A stretch of 64,000 nucleotides of DNA from positions 249,430 to 313,429 of the forward strand of contig NZ_LMCP01000001.1 in NCBI RefSeq assembly GCF_001425625.1, written 5' to 3'. Position numbers and translations under genes: made by a program. This DNA is from Mesorhizobium sp. Root102. Its GTDB lineage: Bacteria > Pseudomonadota > Alphaproteobacteria > Rhizobiales > Rhizobiaceae. Of the stretch, positions 21,973 through 30,551 are shown piece by piece; the stretch's first letter is position 1; every line of letters starts with the position of its first letter. The notes beneath the pieces are model-generated. The model saw only the letters and a program-made list of their open reading frames with translations. It did not search any database and had not been told where the DNA came from.

Positions 21973-22473
21973 CTATGACTTCCTCTCCCCGATAATGGTC
22001 GCGCCAAGTCTTTCCAGCGAGGCGCGCAACTCATCATTGTCGACCAAGCCGACCGTTCCGGACAATTTCGTCTTCTCGGCCGCCGTCAGCGGCCTGAGGG
22101 CCGGTCTGCGCTTCCCTTTGTCGGCTGTCACCGGCTTCTGCAAGATCCTGATGCGGCTGATCGCGGTGAAACCGAGGAAGGCATTGACCCGGTTGATGAT
22201 CTCGCCGGTCTCGTGCTGCAGATGAAGTGCCGCCATGCCTTCGCAGGCGATGACCAGCACGGCCGGCTCGAACGGATCGTCCTCATGCATGCGGCGCGGC
22301 CACTGGATTTTTTCGGGGCGCGAGTGGCTGGCCAGTCGTGGCCCGGCAATCTCTTCCCATGACTGGACGAGGCCGATCGAAATGCCGGCCCGCTTGCGCA
22401 GCACCGGGTCGAGGATCTTGGTCGCGAGATCGCTGACCGGGACGGGATTGCCGTAGGGCGTTCTCCCTGCCAT
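21973..22473 (-). CDS. DUF721/DciA-like protein
   Basis: The 166-residue protein carries a DUF721 domain with the family pattern SIGLVQSWEEIAGPRLASHSRPEKIQW near residue 32, LVIACEGMAALHLQHE and the following INRVNAFLGF. DciA proteins of this family load the DnaB replicative helicase in most bacteria that lack DnaC; that role is assumed here from family and not shown. GGAGAA precedes the ATG. It diverges from mutY with about 100 bp between the starts. Confidence 0.8.
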   Translation of the reverse strand: MAGRTPYGNPVPVSDLATKILDPVLRKRAGISIGLVQSWEEIAGPRLASHSRPEKIQWPRRMHEDDPFEPAVLVIACEGMAALHLQHETGEIINRVNAFLGFTAISRIRILQKPVTADKGKRRPALRPLTAAEKTKLSGTVGLVDNDELRASLERLGATIIGERKS

Positions 22474-22557
22474 GTACGTTCTCCAGCCACGACCCCAGCA
22501 GATACCGGCCAGGCCAATACAAGATCAATGGCATCAGCAGACCAGACCCGCAAGACC

Positions 22558-22620
22558 GCATCCGAGGATAACAGCATGGCTGTATCCAGGGATAGCAGCA
22601 GAGCTGCATCCAGAGATATC
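22558..22620. repeat. 24-bp tandem repeat, about 2.6 copies, at the mutY start
   Basis: Units begin at 22558, 22582 and 22606 (the last is 15 bp long). Each reads G(C/T)ATCC-AG-GAT followed by AGCA-GCT. In the mutY frame they encode eight-residue units of the form (A/V)S(R/E)D-S-A. The predicted mutY ribosome-binding site and start codon lie inside the first unit. Confidence 0.8.
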
Positions 22621-23700
22621 GCATCCCGCCTGCTCGGCTGGTACGATGTGCATCACCGTGAGTTGCCGTGGCGCATCACACCGCGTGAGCATGCGCGCGG
22701 CGCACGGACTGATCCCTACCGCATCTGGCTGTCCGAGGTCATGCTGCAGCAGACCACCGTCGAGGCGGTGAAGGCCTATTTCCGGGTTTTCATCGAGAAA
22801 TGGCCCGATGTCGAGGCACTGGCCGCGGCCCCGACCGAGGATGTAATGAAGGCCTGGGCCGGGCTCGGCTACTACTCTCGCGCCCGCAATCTCAAGGCCT
22901 GTGCCGATCTCGTCGCTCAGCGTGGTGGCCAGTTTCCCGACACGGAGGCGGCTTTGAGAGAATTGCCCGGCATCGGCGCCTATACGTCGGCCGCGATCAC
23001 GGCGATCGCCTTCGACCGCCCGGCCGCCGTTGTCGACGGCAATGTCGAACGCGTCATCTCCCGGTTGTTTTCGATCACAACGCCGCTGAGTGAAGCCAAA
23101 GCCGAGATACGCGCCCATGTCGAATGCATGGTGCCCGGGACAAGGCCGGGTGACTTCGCCCAGGCGATGATGGATCTCGGCGCCACGATCTGCACCCCGC
23201 GGCGGCCGCGCTGCATGTTGTGCCCGCTGCGTGAAGACTGCAGCGCCGTCCTTTCAGGCGATCCCGAGCACTTCCCGGTGCGCCTGCCCAAGGCCGACAA
23301 GCCGCTGCGGCGGGGTGCTGCCTTCGTCGCCGTGCGAAACGACGGCGCCATCCTTCTGCGCAAACGGGCGGAGAAGGGCTTGCTTGGCGGCATGACCGAG
23401 GTGCCGACGACAGGCTGGACAGCGCGGATCGATGGGGCGACCACGGAAGCGTCCGCGCCCTTTCCCGCCGACTGGCGGCATGCAGGCCGCATTGCGCATG
23501 TATTCACGCATTTCGCTCTCGAGCTCGAAGTCTTTCACGCCCACATCAAAGGTGATGCGCTGGCGGGGCATTTTTGGTCGCCAGCCCACGAGATTTCCGG
23601 GGAAGCGCTGCCGACTGTCATGAAAAAGGCAATCGAAGCGGCGATACCGGGCGCGACGAAAAAGCCGTCGCCACACAGTGCAAAGAGGCCCCATGACTGA
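22576..23700 (+). CDS. mutY: A/G-specific adenine glycosylase MutY
   Basis: Removes adenine mispaired with 8-oxoguanine. The protein has 374 residues with the chosen start. The helix-hairpin-helix glycosylase domain shows SEVMLQQTTVEAVKAYF, WAGLGYYSRARNL and the catalytic aspartate in AAVVDGNVERVISRL; the 4Fe-4S loop is C-x6-C-x2-C-x5-C in CTPRRPRCMLCPLREDC. A C-terminal NUDIX-like domain recognises 8-oxoG. ATG 22576 is preferred because GAGGA stands seven bases upstream; an ATG at 22528 would add 16 residues but lacks a site. The first 17 residues come from a short tandem repeat. Its stop overlaps the next gene by 8 bp. Confidence 0.94.
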   Translation: MAVSRDSSRAASRDIASRLLGWYDVHHRELPWRITPREHARGARTDPYRIWLSEVMLQQTTVEAVKAYFRVFIEKWPDVEALAAAPTEDVMKAWAGLGYYSRARNLKACADLVAQRGGQFPDTEAALRELPGIGAYTSAAITAIAFDRPAAVVDGNVERVISRLFSITTPLSEAKAEIRAHVECMVPGTRPGDFAQAMMDLGATICTPRRPRCMLCPLREDCSAVLSGDPEHFPVRLPKADKPLRRGAAFVAVRNDGAILLRKRAEKGLLGGMTEVPTTGWTARIDGATTEASAPFPADWRHAGRIAHVFTHFALELEVFHAHIKGDALAGHFWSPAHEISGEALPTVMKKAIEAAIPGATKKPSPHSAKRPHD

Positions 23701-24304
23701 AATACGCCACATCGTTTTCGACATCGGCAGAGTGCTGATCCACTACGATCCCAACATTCCGTTCAGCCGCCTCATTCCGGATGCCGAAGAGAGAAAGTGG
23801 TTCTTCGACAATGTCTGCACGCATGACTGGAACATCGAGCAGGATCGCGGCCGGACTTGGGAAGAGGCCGAGGCGCTGCTGATCGCGGACCATCCCGATC
23901 ACGCGGAAAACATCCGTAGTTTCCGCCGCCACTGGCACGAGATGGTGCCGCATGCTTATGAAGACAGCGTCGCCATCATGGTCGGCCTGATCGAGAGCGG
24001 CCACGACGTAACCATGCTGACCAATTTTGCCAGCGACACGCTGGCCGAGGCCCGCGAGCGCTTCGATTTTCTCGAACGCCCGCGCGGCGTCACCATCTCT
24101 GGCGAGATCGGCCTGATCAAGCCGGATCGCGGCATTTACGATCATCACGTCGCTGCCTTCGGCCTCGAACCGGCCGCGACGCTGTTCATCGACGACAGCC
24201 AGAAGAATGTCGATGGCGCCAAGGCGGCAGGCTGGCAATCGGTGCTGTTCACCGATGCGAAGACGCTTCAAGCAGACCTTGAGCGTCTCGGAATCAAGGC
24301 GTGA
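23693..24304 (+). CDS. HAD-superfamily hydrolase
   Basis: The 203-residue HAD phosphatase has motif I altered to FDIGRVL near residue 9 (the usual second aspartate of DxDxV/T is glycine, as in YihX/epoxide-hydrolase-like HADs), motif II in MLTNFAS, motif III lysine in GLIKPDRGIY and motif IV FIDDSQKNVDGA. Such members dephosphorylate small sugars or nucleotides; the substrate is unknown. AAGAGG lies before the ATG and the gene overlaps the mutY stop by 8 bp, so the two are translationally linked. It converges on ccrM. Confidence 0.86.
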   Translation: MTEIRHIVFDIGRVLIHYDPNIPFSRLIPDAEERKWFFDNVCTHDWNIEQDRGRTWEEAEALLIADHPDHAENIRSFRRHWHEMVPHAYEDSVAIMVGLIESGHDVTMLTNFASDTLAEARERFDFLERPRGVTISGEIGLIKPDRGIYDHHVAAFGLEPAATLFIDDSQKNVDGAKAAGWQSVLFTDAKTLQADLERLGIKA

Positions 24305-24308
24305 TTTG

Positions 24309-24361
24309 AATCGCTTCGCGCGATCCGTTGAGCCTTTGAATCAACGGAATTCGAAGCAATT
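24309..24361. terminator. nested hairpin between convergent HAD and ccrM genes
   Basis: Inner arms CCGTTGA (24325-24331) and TCAACGG (24341-24347) pair perfectly. Outer arms AATCGCTTCG (24309-24318) and CGAAGCAATT (24352-24361) pair with one mismatch. The position between two convergent stops suggests bidirectional termination; the element may also be a dispersed palindrome. Confidence 0.45.
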
Positions 24362-25555
<1,194 letters not shown>

Positions 25556-25665
25556 TCAGCGTAAATATTCGGTGAAGACTGCCAAATTTGCGAAGGTCGC
25601 CCTGTTGGTGTATGCCGCGCCGCCTGAGCCTTCCGAGGCCCTTCACCCCCATTGTCCGGATCACC

Positions 25666-26352
25666 ATGCCCCAGCCAGACCTTGTCATCTTCGATTGCGA
25701 CGGCGTGCTCGTCGATTCCGAAATCATCGCCGCCCGTGTCGAGGCGGAACTGCTGACCCTGGCCGGGTACGAAATATCGGCTGATGAGATTTCCGAGACC
25801 TATGCCGGACTGACCTTCAAGGACATCATGATGCGGGTCGAGGAGAAGTCCAGGATTCCGTTCCAGGCCTCGCTGATCGACCGTGCCGAGGACCTGGTCG
25901 ACCGCAAACTGCGCAGCGACGTCCGCGCCATCGATGGCGTGCGCGAGGCGGTCGCCGCGGTAACGGCGCCGCGTTGCGTCTGCTCCAATTCTCGCTCGGA
26001 GCGGATCGAATTCATGCTGGAGAAGGTGCATCTGCAGCCGTTTTTCGCCGGCCGAATTTTTTCGGCACTGGAAATACCAAGCAAGAAGACCAAGCCGGCG
26101 CCCGACGTGTTCCTGTTCGCGGCGGAGACACTCATCGCCAACCCGGCGAACACTTTCGTCATCGAGGATTCCGTGCACGGCGTCCACGGCGCCAGGGCGG
26201 CCGGCATGCGGGTGATCGGCTTCACCGGCGCCGCCCACAGCTATCCCGGCCATGCCGACGCGCTGACCGAAGCCGGCGCCGAGACGGTGATCCGCCGCTG
26301 GGCGGAGCTGAAAAGCGTGATCGCTGCGCTGTCGGAGTGGTCGGACGCCTGA
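25666..26352 (+). CDS. HAD family phosphatase (subfamily IA)
   Basis: The 228-residue protein has motif I FDCDGVLVDSE near residue 8, a helical cap, motif II CSNSRSERI near 103, motif III lysine in SKKTKPAPDVFLFA and motif IV VIEDSVHGVHGARAAGM. This is the beta-phosphoglucomutase/phosphoglycolate-phosphatase branch acting on small phosphorylated metabolites; the particular substrate is not known. The start at 25666 leads directly into the fold; an in-frame start at 25588 would add 26 unrelated residues. It lies divergent from ccrM. Confidence 0.86.
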   Translation: MPQPDLVIFDCDGVLVDSEIIAARVEAELLTLAGYEISADEISETYAGLTFKDIMMRVEEKSRIPFQASLIDRAEDLVDRKLRSDVRAIDGVREAVAAVTAPRCVCSNSRSERIEFMLEKVHLQPFFAGRIFSALEIPSKKTKPAPDVFLFAAETLIANPANTFVIEDSVHGVHGARAAGMRVIGFTGAAHSYPGHADALTEAGAETVIRRWAELKSVIAALSEWSDA

Positions 26353-26377
26353 GAAGCGTGCGCCGCGACGCCGCGAT

Positions 26378-27103
26378 CTAGTTCGTCGCGGCAGCTTTCT
26401 TGCGGTGCTTCTTCGGCTTGTCCGTCGTCACCTTCGGCGCGTTTTCATCATAGCCGGCAAAGGCCTGATAGTCCTGCGCCGTCGGCTCAGGCACGACAAC
26501 ATTGGAATCGGTGAACACAAACTGCGTGGCAGCCGAAGGATCGGTAACCTGAACCTGATACTGGTGAAGCTGAGAGTAGAGGACTTCGGTGCCGTGCATC
26601 ACGGCGGTGCGGATCGGCATGGTGATGGTGCCCGGAGAAAATTTCGGTCCCGGCACGATCTTGCCGGCGACCGCGATCTTCATCGTCAACTGGCCGTTGG
26701 CACGGCTGCAGTCGCGCGTCACGTCGCTGACCGATGCCTGGTAGATGATGTTCGCCGACTCGTCGGGCGGAGTTCCAGCGGCGGCGTCAGCCTCAGCCTG
26801 GGCCGCGGCATCCAGCGCGGCGTCGCCGGTCCTCTTGACCTTAGGCTTGGGCTTCTGGGCGTCCTTGGCATAGGTGTTGAAGAATGCCGTGCCGTCGCGC
26901 ACCGTCACCCTTGGGCAGTAGGCCTGCAACTGGCTGGCCAGTATCTTGGGATCCTGAGGCGGCGGTGGCGCGGTTGGATCCTTCTTGCCGATGCCGAGGT
27001 TCAGGATGCCATTGTCGCCCGATTGGCAGCCGGCGGCGGCAAGCATAAAGCCGGTGAGCGCAAGACCCGCCAAAAAGCGACCACTGAATGTACGAAACGC
27101 CAT
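26378..27103 (-). CDS. hypothetical lipoprotein
   Basis: Family not recognised with certainty; related proteins are common in rhizobia. The 241-residue protein has a signal peptide and lipobox LAAAGC at about residue 26, so it is exported and lipid-anchored. A proline-rich linker follows (TAPPPPQDP), then a domain with two cysteines (YCPRVTVRDG near 62 and VTRDCSRANGQL near 130) that may form a disulfide, and a lysine-rich C-terminal tail. ATG 27103 is chosen because the signal sequence starts there and GAGGGAAG lies upstream. It is divergent from thrC. Confidence 0.72.
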   Translation of the reverse strand: MAFRTFSGRFLAGLALTGFMLAAAGCQSGDNGILNLGIGKKDPTAPPPPQDPKILASQLQAYCPRVTVRDGTAFFNTYAKDAQKPKPKVKRTGDAALDAAAQAEADAAAGTPPDESANIIYQASVSDVTRDCSRANGQLTMKIAVAGKIVPGPKFSPGTITMPIRTAVMHGTEVLYSQLHQYQVQVTDPSAATQFVFTDSNVVVPEPTAQDYQAFAGYDENAPKVTTDKPKKHRKKAAATN

Positions 27104-27231
27104 GAAACTGCACTTCCCTCTCGCAAAGCTGGTGACGTATATCAACCGCGCGGCAAAAATGCGACTGAGCCAGCGCAGAAATTAACCACCTTGCGGTGGA
27201 CGGAAAAGCCAAGCAGTAACGGATTTGTGAC

Positions 27232-28629
27232 ATGCAATATGTGAGTACCCGCGGGGAAGCCCCCGTTCTTGGATTTTCCGACGCCGTGCTGGCTGGGCTG
27301 GCGCGCGACGGTGGGCTCTATGTGCCGCGCGAGTGGCCGCAGTTTTCCGCAGCCGAGATCCGCGCCATGCGCGGCCTTGCCTATCCCGATCTTGCCATCC
27401 GCGTGCTGGCGCCGTTCCTTGGCGGCGAAATCCCGGCGCCCGTCTTCGAACGGCTGGTGCGCGAAGCCTATGCCACCTTCCGCCACGAGGCCGTCTGCCC
27501 GCTGGTGCAGACCGGCCCCAACACCTTCATCCTGGAACTCTTCCACGGGCCGACACTCGCCTTCAAGGACGTGGCGATGCAGCTTCTCGCCCGGCTGATG
27601 GACCATGTGCTTAGCGAACGCGATCAGCACGCCACCATCGTCGGCGCCACCTCTGGCGATACCGGCGGGGCGGCAATCGATGCCTTTGCCGGGCGTAGCC
27701 GCACCGACATCTTCATCCTTTTCCCGCACGGCCGCGTCTCGCCGGTGCAGCAGCGGCAGATGACAACATCGACGGCTGAAAACGTCCATGCGCTGGCGAT
27801 CGAAGGCAATTTCGACGATTGCCAGGGCCTGCTCAAGGACATGTTCAACGATCACGGCTTTCGCGACCGGGTGGCGCTTTCGGGCGTGAATTCGATCAAC
27901 TGGGCCCGTATCATGGCCCAGATCGTCTATTATTTCTCCTCGGCGCTGTCGCTCGGTGCGCCGGACAGGCCGGTCTCCTTTACCGTGCCGACCGGCAATT
28001 TCGGCGATATCTTCGCCGGCTATGCCGCCAAGAAGATGGGCCTGCCGATCGAACGGCTGGTCATCGCCACCAATGACAACGACATCCTGGCGCGGACCTT
28101 CGCAACCGGCGAATACCGCACCAAAGGCGTCTTTGCGACCACGTCGCCGTCGATGGACATCCAGGTATCGTCCAATTTCGAACGCTTGCTGTTCGAGGCC
28201 TCAGGCCGTGACGCCGCGACCGTGCGACGCTACATGGACAGCCTGAAGCAATCCGGCGCTTTCACCATCGAAACCCAGCAAATCGCCAGCATGCGGTCCG
28301 AATTCGACGCCGGCCGGGCTGATATGGACGAGGTCGCTGCCACCATCCGCTCGACGCTCGCGGCCAGCAACTATCTGCTCGATCCCCACACTGCGGCGGC
28401 CGTACATGTCGCGGCAGGCACGGCGGCAGGCCCGGTGCCGATGGTGGTGCTGGGCACCGCCCACCCGGCAAAATTCCCGGCCGCCGTCGAAGCCGCCAGC
28501 GGGGTGTCGCCGGCACTGCCCGCATGGCTAGGTGGGTTGATGACAGCGGAGGAAAAATACACGGTACTTCCATCCGACCTGAAAATGGTGGAAGATTACG
28601 TCGGCCGCCGCGCGCGGGCGGCGCGTTAG
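27232..28629 (+). CDS. thrC: threonine synthase
   Basis: PLP enzyme converting O-phosphohomoserine to threonine. The 465 residues match the long class of threonine synthases. The N-terminus has MQYVSTRGEAPVLGFSDAVL, typical of the family; the PLP lysine is in LAFKDVAMQLLARL near residue 108; the substrate/PLP phosphate loop is GATSGDTGGAAIDAF near 138; the phosphate-binding VPTGNFGDIFAGYAAK is near 247. It heads a four-gene plus-strand run with an M16 peptidase 14 bp downstream. Homoserine kinase ThrB, the previous step, is at 37328-38290. Confidence 0.96.
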   Translation: MQYVSTRGEAPVLGFSDAVLAGLARDGGLYVPREWPQFSAAEIRAMRGLAYPDLAIRVLAPFLGGEIPAPVFERLVREAYATFRHEAVCPLVQTGPNTFILELFHGPTLAFKDVAMQLLARLMDHVLSERDQHATIVGATSGDTGGAAIDAFAGRSRTDIFILFPHGRVSPVQQRQMTTSTAENVHALAIEGNFDDCQGLLKDMFNDHGFRDRVALSGVNSINWARIMAQIVYYFSSALSLGAPDRPVSFTVPTGNFGDIFAGYAAKKMGLPIERLVIATNDNDILARTFATGEYRTKGVFATTSPSMDIQVSSNFERLLFEASGRDAATVRRYMDSLKQSGAFTIETQQIASMRSEFDAGRADMDEVAATIRSTLAASNYLLDPHTAAAVHVAAGTAAGPVPMVVLGTAHPAKFPAAVEAASGVSPALPAWLGGLMTAEEKYTVLPSDLKMVEDYVGRRARAAR

Positions 28630-28643
28630 GGAGTACTAGCCAT

Positions 28644-29936
28644 ATGGGTGTTGAGGTAAGCCGTCTGTCGAACGGCCTGACAGTCGCCACCGAAACCCTT
28701 CAAAGCATCGAATCGGTTGCCCTTGGTGCCTGGGTCAAGTCGGGTGCCCGCAATGAACGCGACGACGAGCATGGCATGGCCCATCTGCTCGAGCACATGG
28801 CGTTCAAGGGCACGAAAAGGCGAAGCGCCTTCGAAATCGCCTCGGAGATCGAGGACGTCGGCGGCGAGATAAACGCCGCCACCAGCGTCGAGACCACCTC
28901 CTACTATGCCAGGGTGCTTTCCGACGATGTGCCCCTGGCCGTCGACATTCTTGCCGACATCCTGCAGGAATCCGAATTCGACCCTCAGGAGCTTGAACGC
29001 GAACAGCATGTGATCCTGCAGGAGATCGGCGCCGCGCACGACACGCCCGACGACATCGTTTTTGACCGCTTCACGGAAACCGCCTATCGCCATCAGACCA
29101 TTGGCCGCTCCATTCTCGGCACGCCCGAAACGGTCAAATCCTTCACCTCCAAGCAGTTGCACGATTTCATCGAGCGGCAATATGGTGCCGAGCGCATGGT
29201 GATCGTCGCCGCCGGGGACATCAAGCACGACAATTTCGTGCGCGAGGTCGAAAAGCAGCTCGGCGGCTTCCGCAGCAAGGCCGACAGCACCATTCCGCAA
29301 TACGCGCAATATGTCGGCGGCGACTTCCGCGAAGACCGCGACCTGATGGACGCGCAGATCGTCCTAGGGTTCGAAGGCCGCGCCTATCATGTGCGCGATT
29401 TCTATGCCTCGCAGGTGCTGTCGATGATCCTCGGCGGCGGCATGTCGTCGCGTCTGTTCCAGGAGGTCCGCGAGAAGCGCGGCCTGTGCTATTCGGTCTA
29501 TGCCTTCCATTGGGGCTTTTCCGACACCGGCGTCTTCGGCGTCCATGCCGCCACCGGCCAGAGCGACATCGCCGAACTGGTGCCGGTCATCATCGACGAA
29601 CTGCAGAAGGCCGGCGAGAAGATCCTGCAGGAAGAACTCGACCGCGCGCGCGCCCAGTATCGCGCCGGGCTGATCATGTCCGCCGAAAGCCCGGCCAGCC
29701 GGGCTTCGCAGATCGCACGGCAACTGCTTCTGTTCGGCCGGCCGATCGCCAAGGAGGAACTGATGGAACGGCTGTCGGCGCTGACGATCGAGCGGCTGAC
29801 CGATCTGTCGTCGCGATTGTTCTCGACCAAGCCGACGCTTACCGCTGTCGGGCCTGTGGGTACGCTAGCGCCATACGAAGCGATCCTCGAATCGCTCGCA
29901 GGCACGCAGACCACGGCCCGCAAGCTCGCCGTCTAA
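28644..29936 (+). CDS. M16 family zinc peptidase (processing-peptidase-like)
   Basis: The 430-residue protein is a single-chain relative of mitochondrial processing peptidase beta. The inverted zinc motif HLLEH is seen near residue 49, with the downstream glutamate in the region near 125. The second half-domain has GGGMSSRLFQEVREKRGLCYSVYA near 258, which forms the substrate-binding part. The ATG at 28644 follows AGGGAG. The order thrC, M16 peptidase, acetyltransferase is commonly conserved in rhizobia. No signal peptide is seen, so it is presumably cytoplasmic. Confidence 0.92.
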   Translation: MGVEVSRLSNGLTVATETLQSIESVALGAWVKSGARNERDDEHGMAHLLEHMAFKGTKRRSAFEIASEIEDVGGEINAATSVETTSYYARVLSDDVPLAVDILADILQESEFDPQELEREQHVILQEIGAAHDTPDDIVFDRFTETAYRHQTIGRSILGTPETVKSFTSKQLHDFIERQYGAERMVIVAAGDIKHDNFVREVEKQLGGFRSKADSTIPQYAQYVGGDFREDRDLMDAQIVLGFEGRAYHVRDFYASQVLSMILGGGMSSRLFQEVREKRGLCYSVYAFHWGFSDTGVFGVHAATGQSDIAELVPVIIDELQKAGEKILQEELDRARAQYRAGLIMSAESPASRASQIARQLLLFGRPIAKEELMERLSALTIERLTDLSSRLFSTKPTLTAVGPVGTLAPYEAILESLAGTQTTARKLAV

Positions 29937-29951
29937 GCCCCTCAAAGCGTC

Positions 29952-30548
29952 GTGTTCGCGCTCCCTTTCTTTCGCCGTGACCTGCCGGCACTGAAGGGCG
30001 ACCGCGTCACGCTGCGCGTGCCATTCACGAACGACTACCGCGAGTGGGCGACGGTGCGCGGCGAAAGCCGGGCCTTCCTCGAACCCTGGGAGCCGCGCTG
30101 GACGCCGGATGAACTCGACCGCACCGCATGGCGGCTGCGCATCAGCCGGTACCGCGAAGACTATGCACAAGGGACGGCTATCGCCTTCTTCATCTTCGAG
30201 ATGAGCAGCGGCAAGCTGGCGGGCGGCATCACGCTCGGCAACATACGCCACGGGGTCTCGCAAAGCGGCCATGTCGGCTACTGGATCGGCGAGCGCTTTG
30301 GCGGCCGCGGCCTGATGACCGACGCGGTCAAGGTGGTGGCCCGCTTCGCCTTCGATACGCTGAGGTTGCACCGGATCGAAGCGGCCTGTATTCCCGACAA
30401 TATCCGGTCGATCCGCGTGCTTGAAAAAGCCGGATTCCGGCGCGAAGGACTTCTGCGATCCTATCTCAGGATCAATGGCATATGGCAGGACCACTACCTC
30501 TACGCCCGGATCGCGGACGATCCGCCGGGCGTTGGAACGAAGGACTGA
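29952..30548 (+). CDS. GNAT acetyltransferase (RimJ/RimL-like)
   Basis: The 198-residue protein has a GNAT fold with GHVGYWIGERFGGRGLMTDAV near residue 97, which includes the acetyl-CoA-binding R/Q-x-x-G-x-G/A loop, and IEAACIPDNIRSIRVLEKAGF near 142, the terminal signature of ribosomal-protein N-acetyltransferases. The acceptor may be the N-terminus of a ribosomal protein but is not proven. The start codon is GTG at 29952, 15 bp after the M16 stop. It ends three bases before the next gene. Confidence 0.87.
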   Translation: MFALPFFRRDLPALKGDRVTLRVPFTNDYREWATVRGESRAFLEPWEPRWTPDELDRTAWRLRISRYREDYAQGTAIAFFIFEMSSGKLAGGITLGNIRHGVSQSGHVGYWIGERFGGRGLMTDAVKVVARFAFDTLRLHRIEAACIPDNIRSIRVLEKAGFRREGLLRSYLRINGIWQDHYLYARIADDPPGVGTKD

Positions 30549-30551
30549 TTT

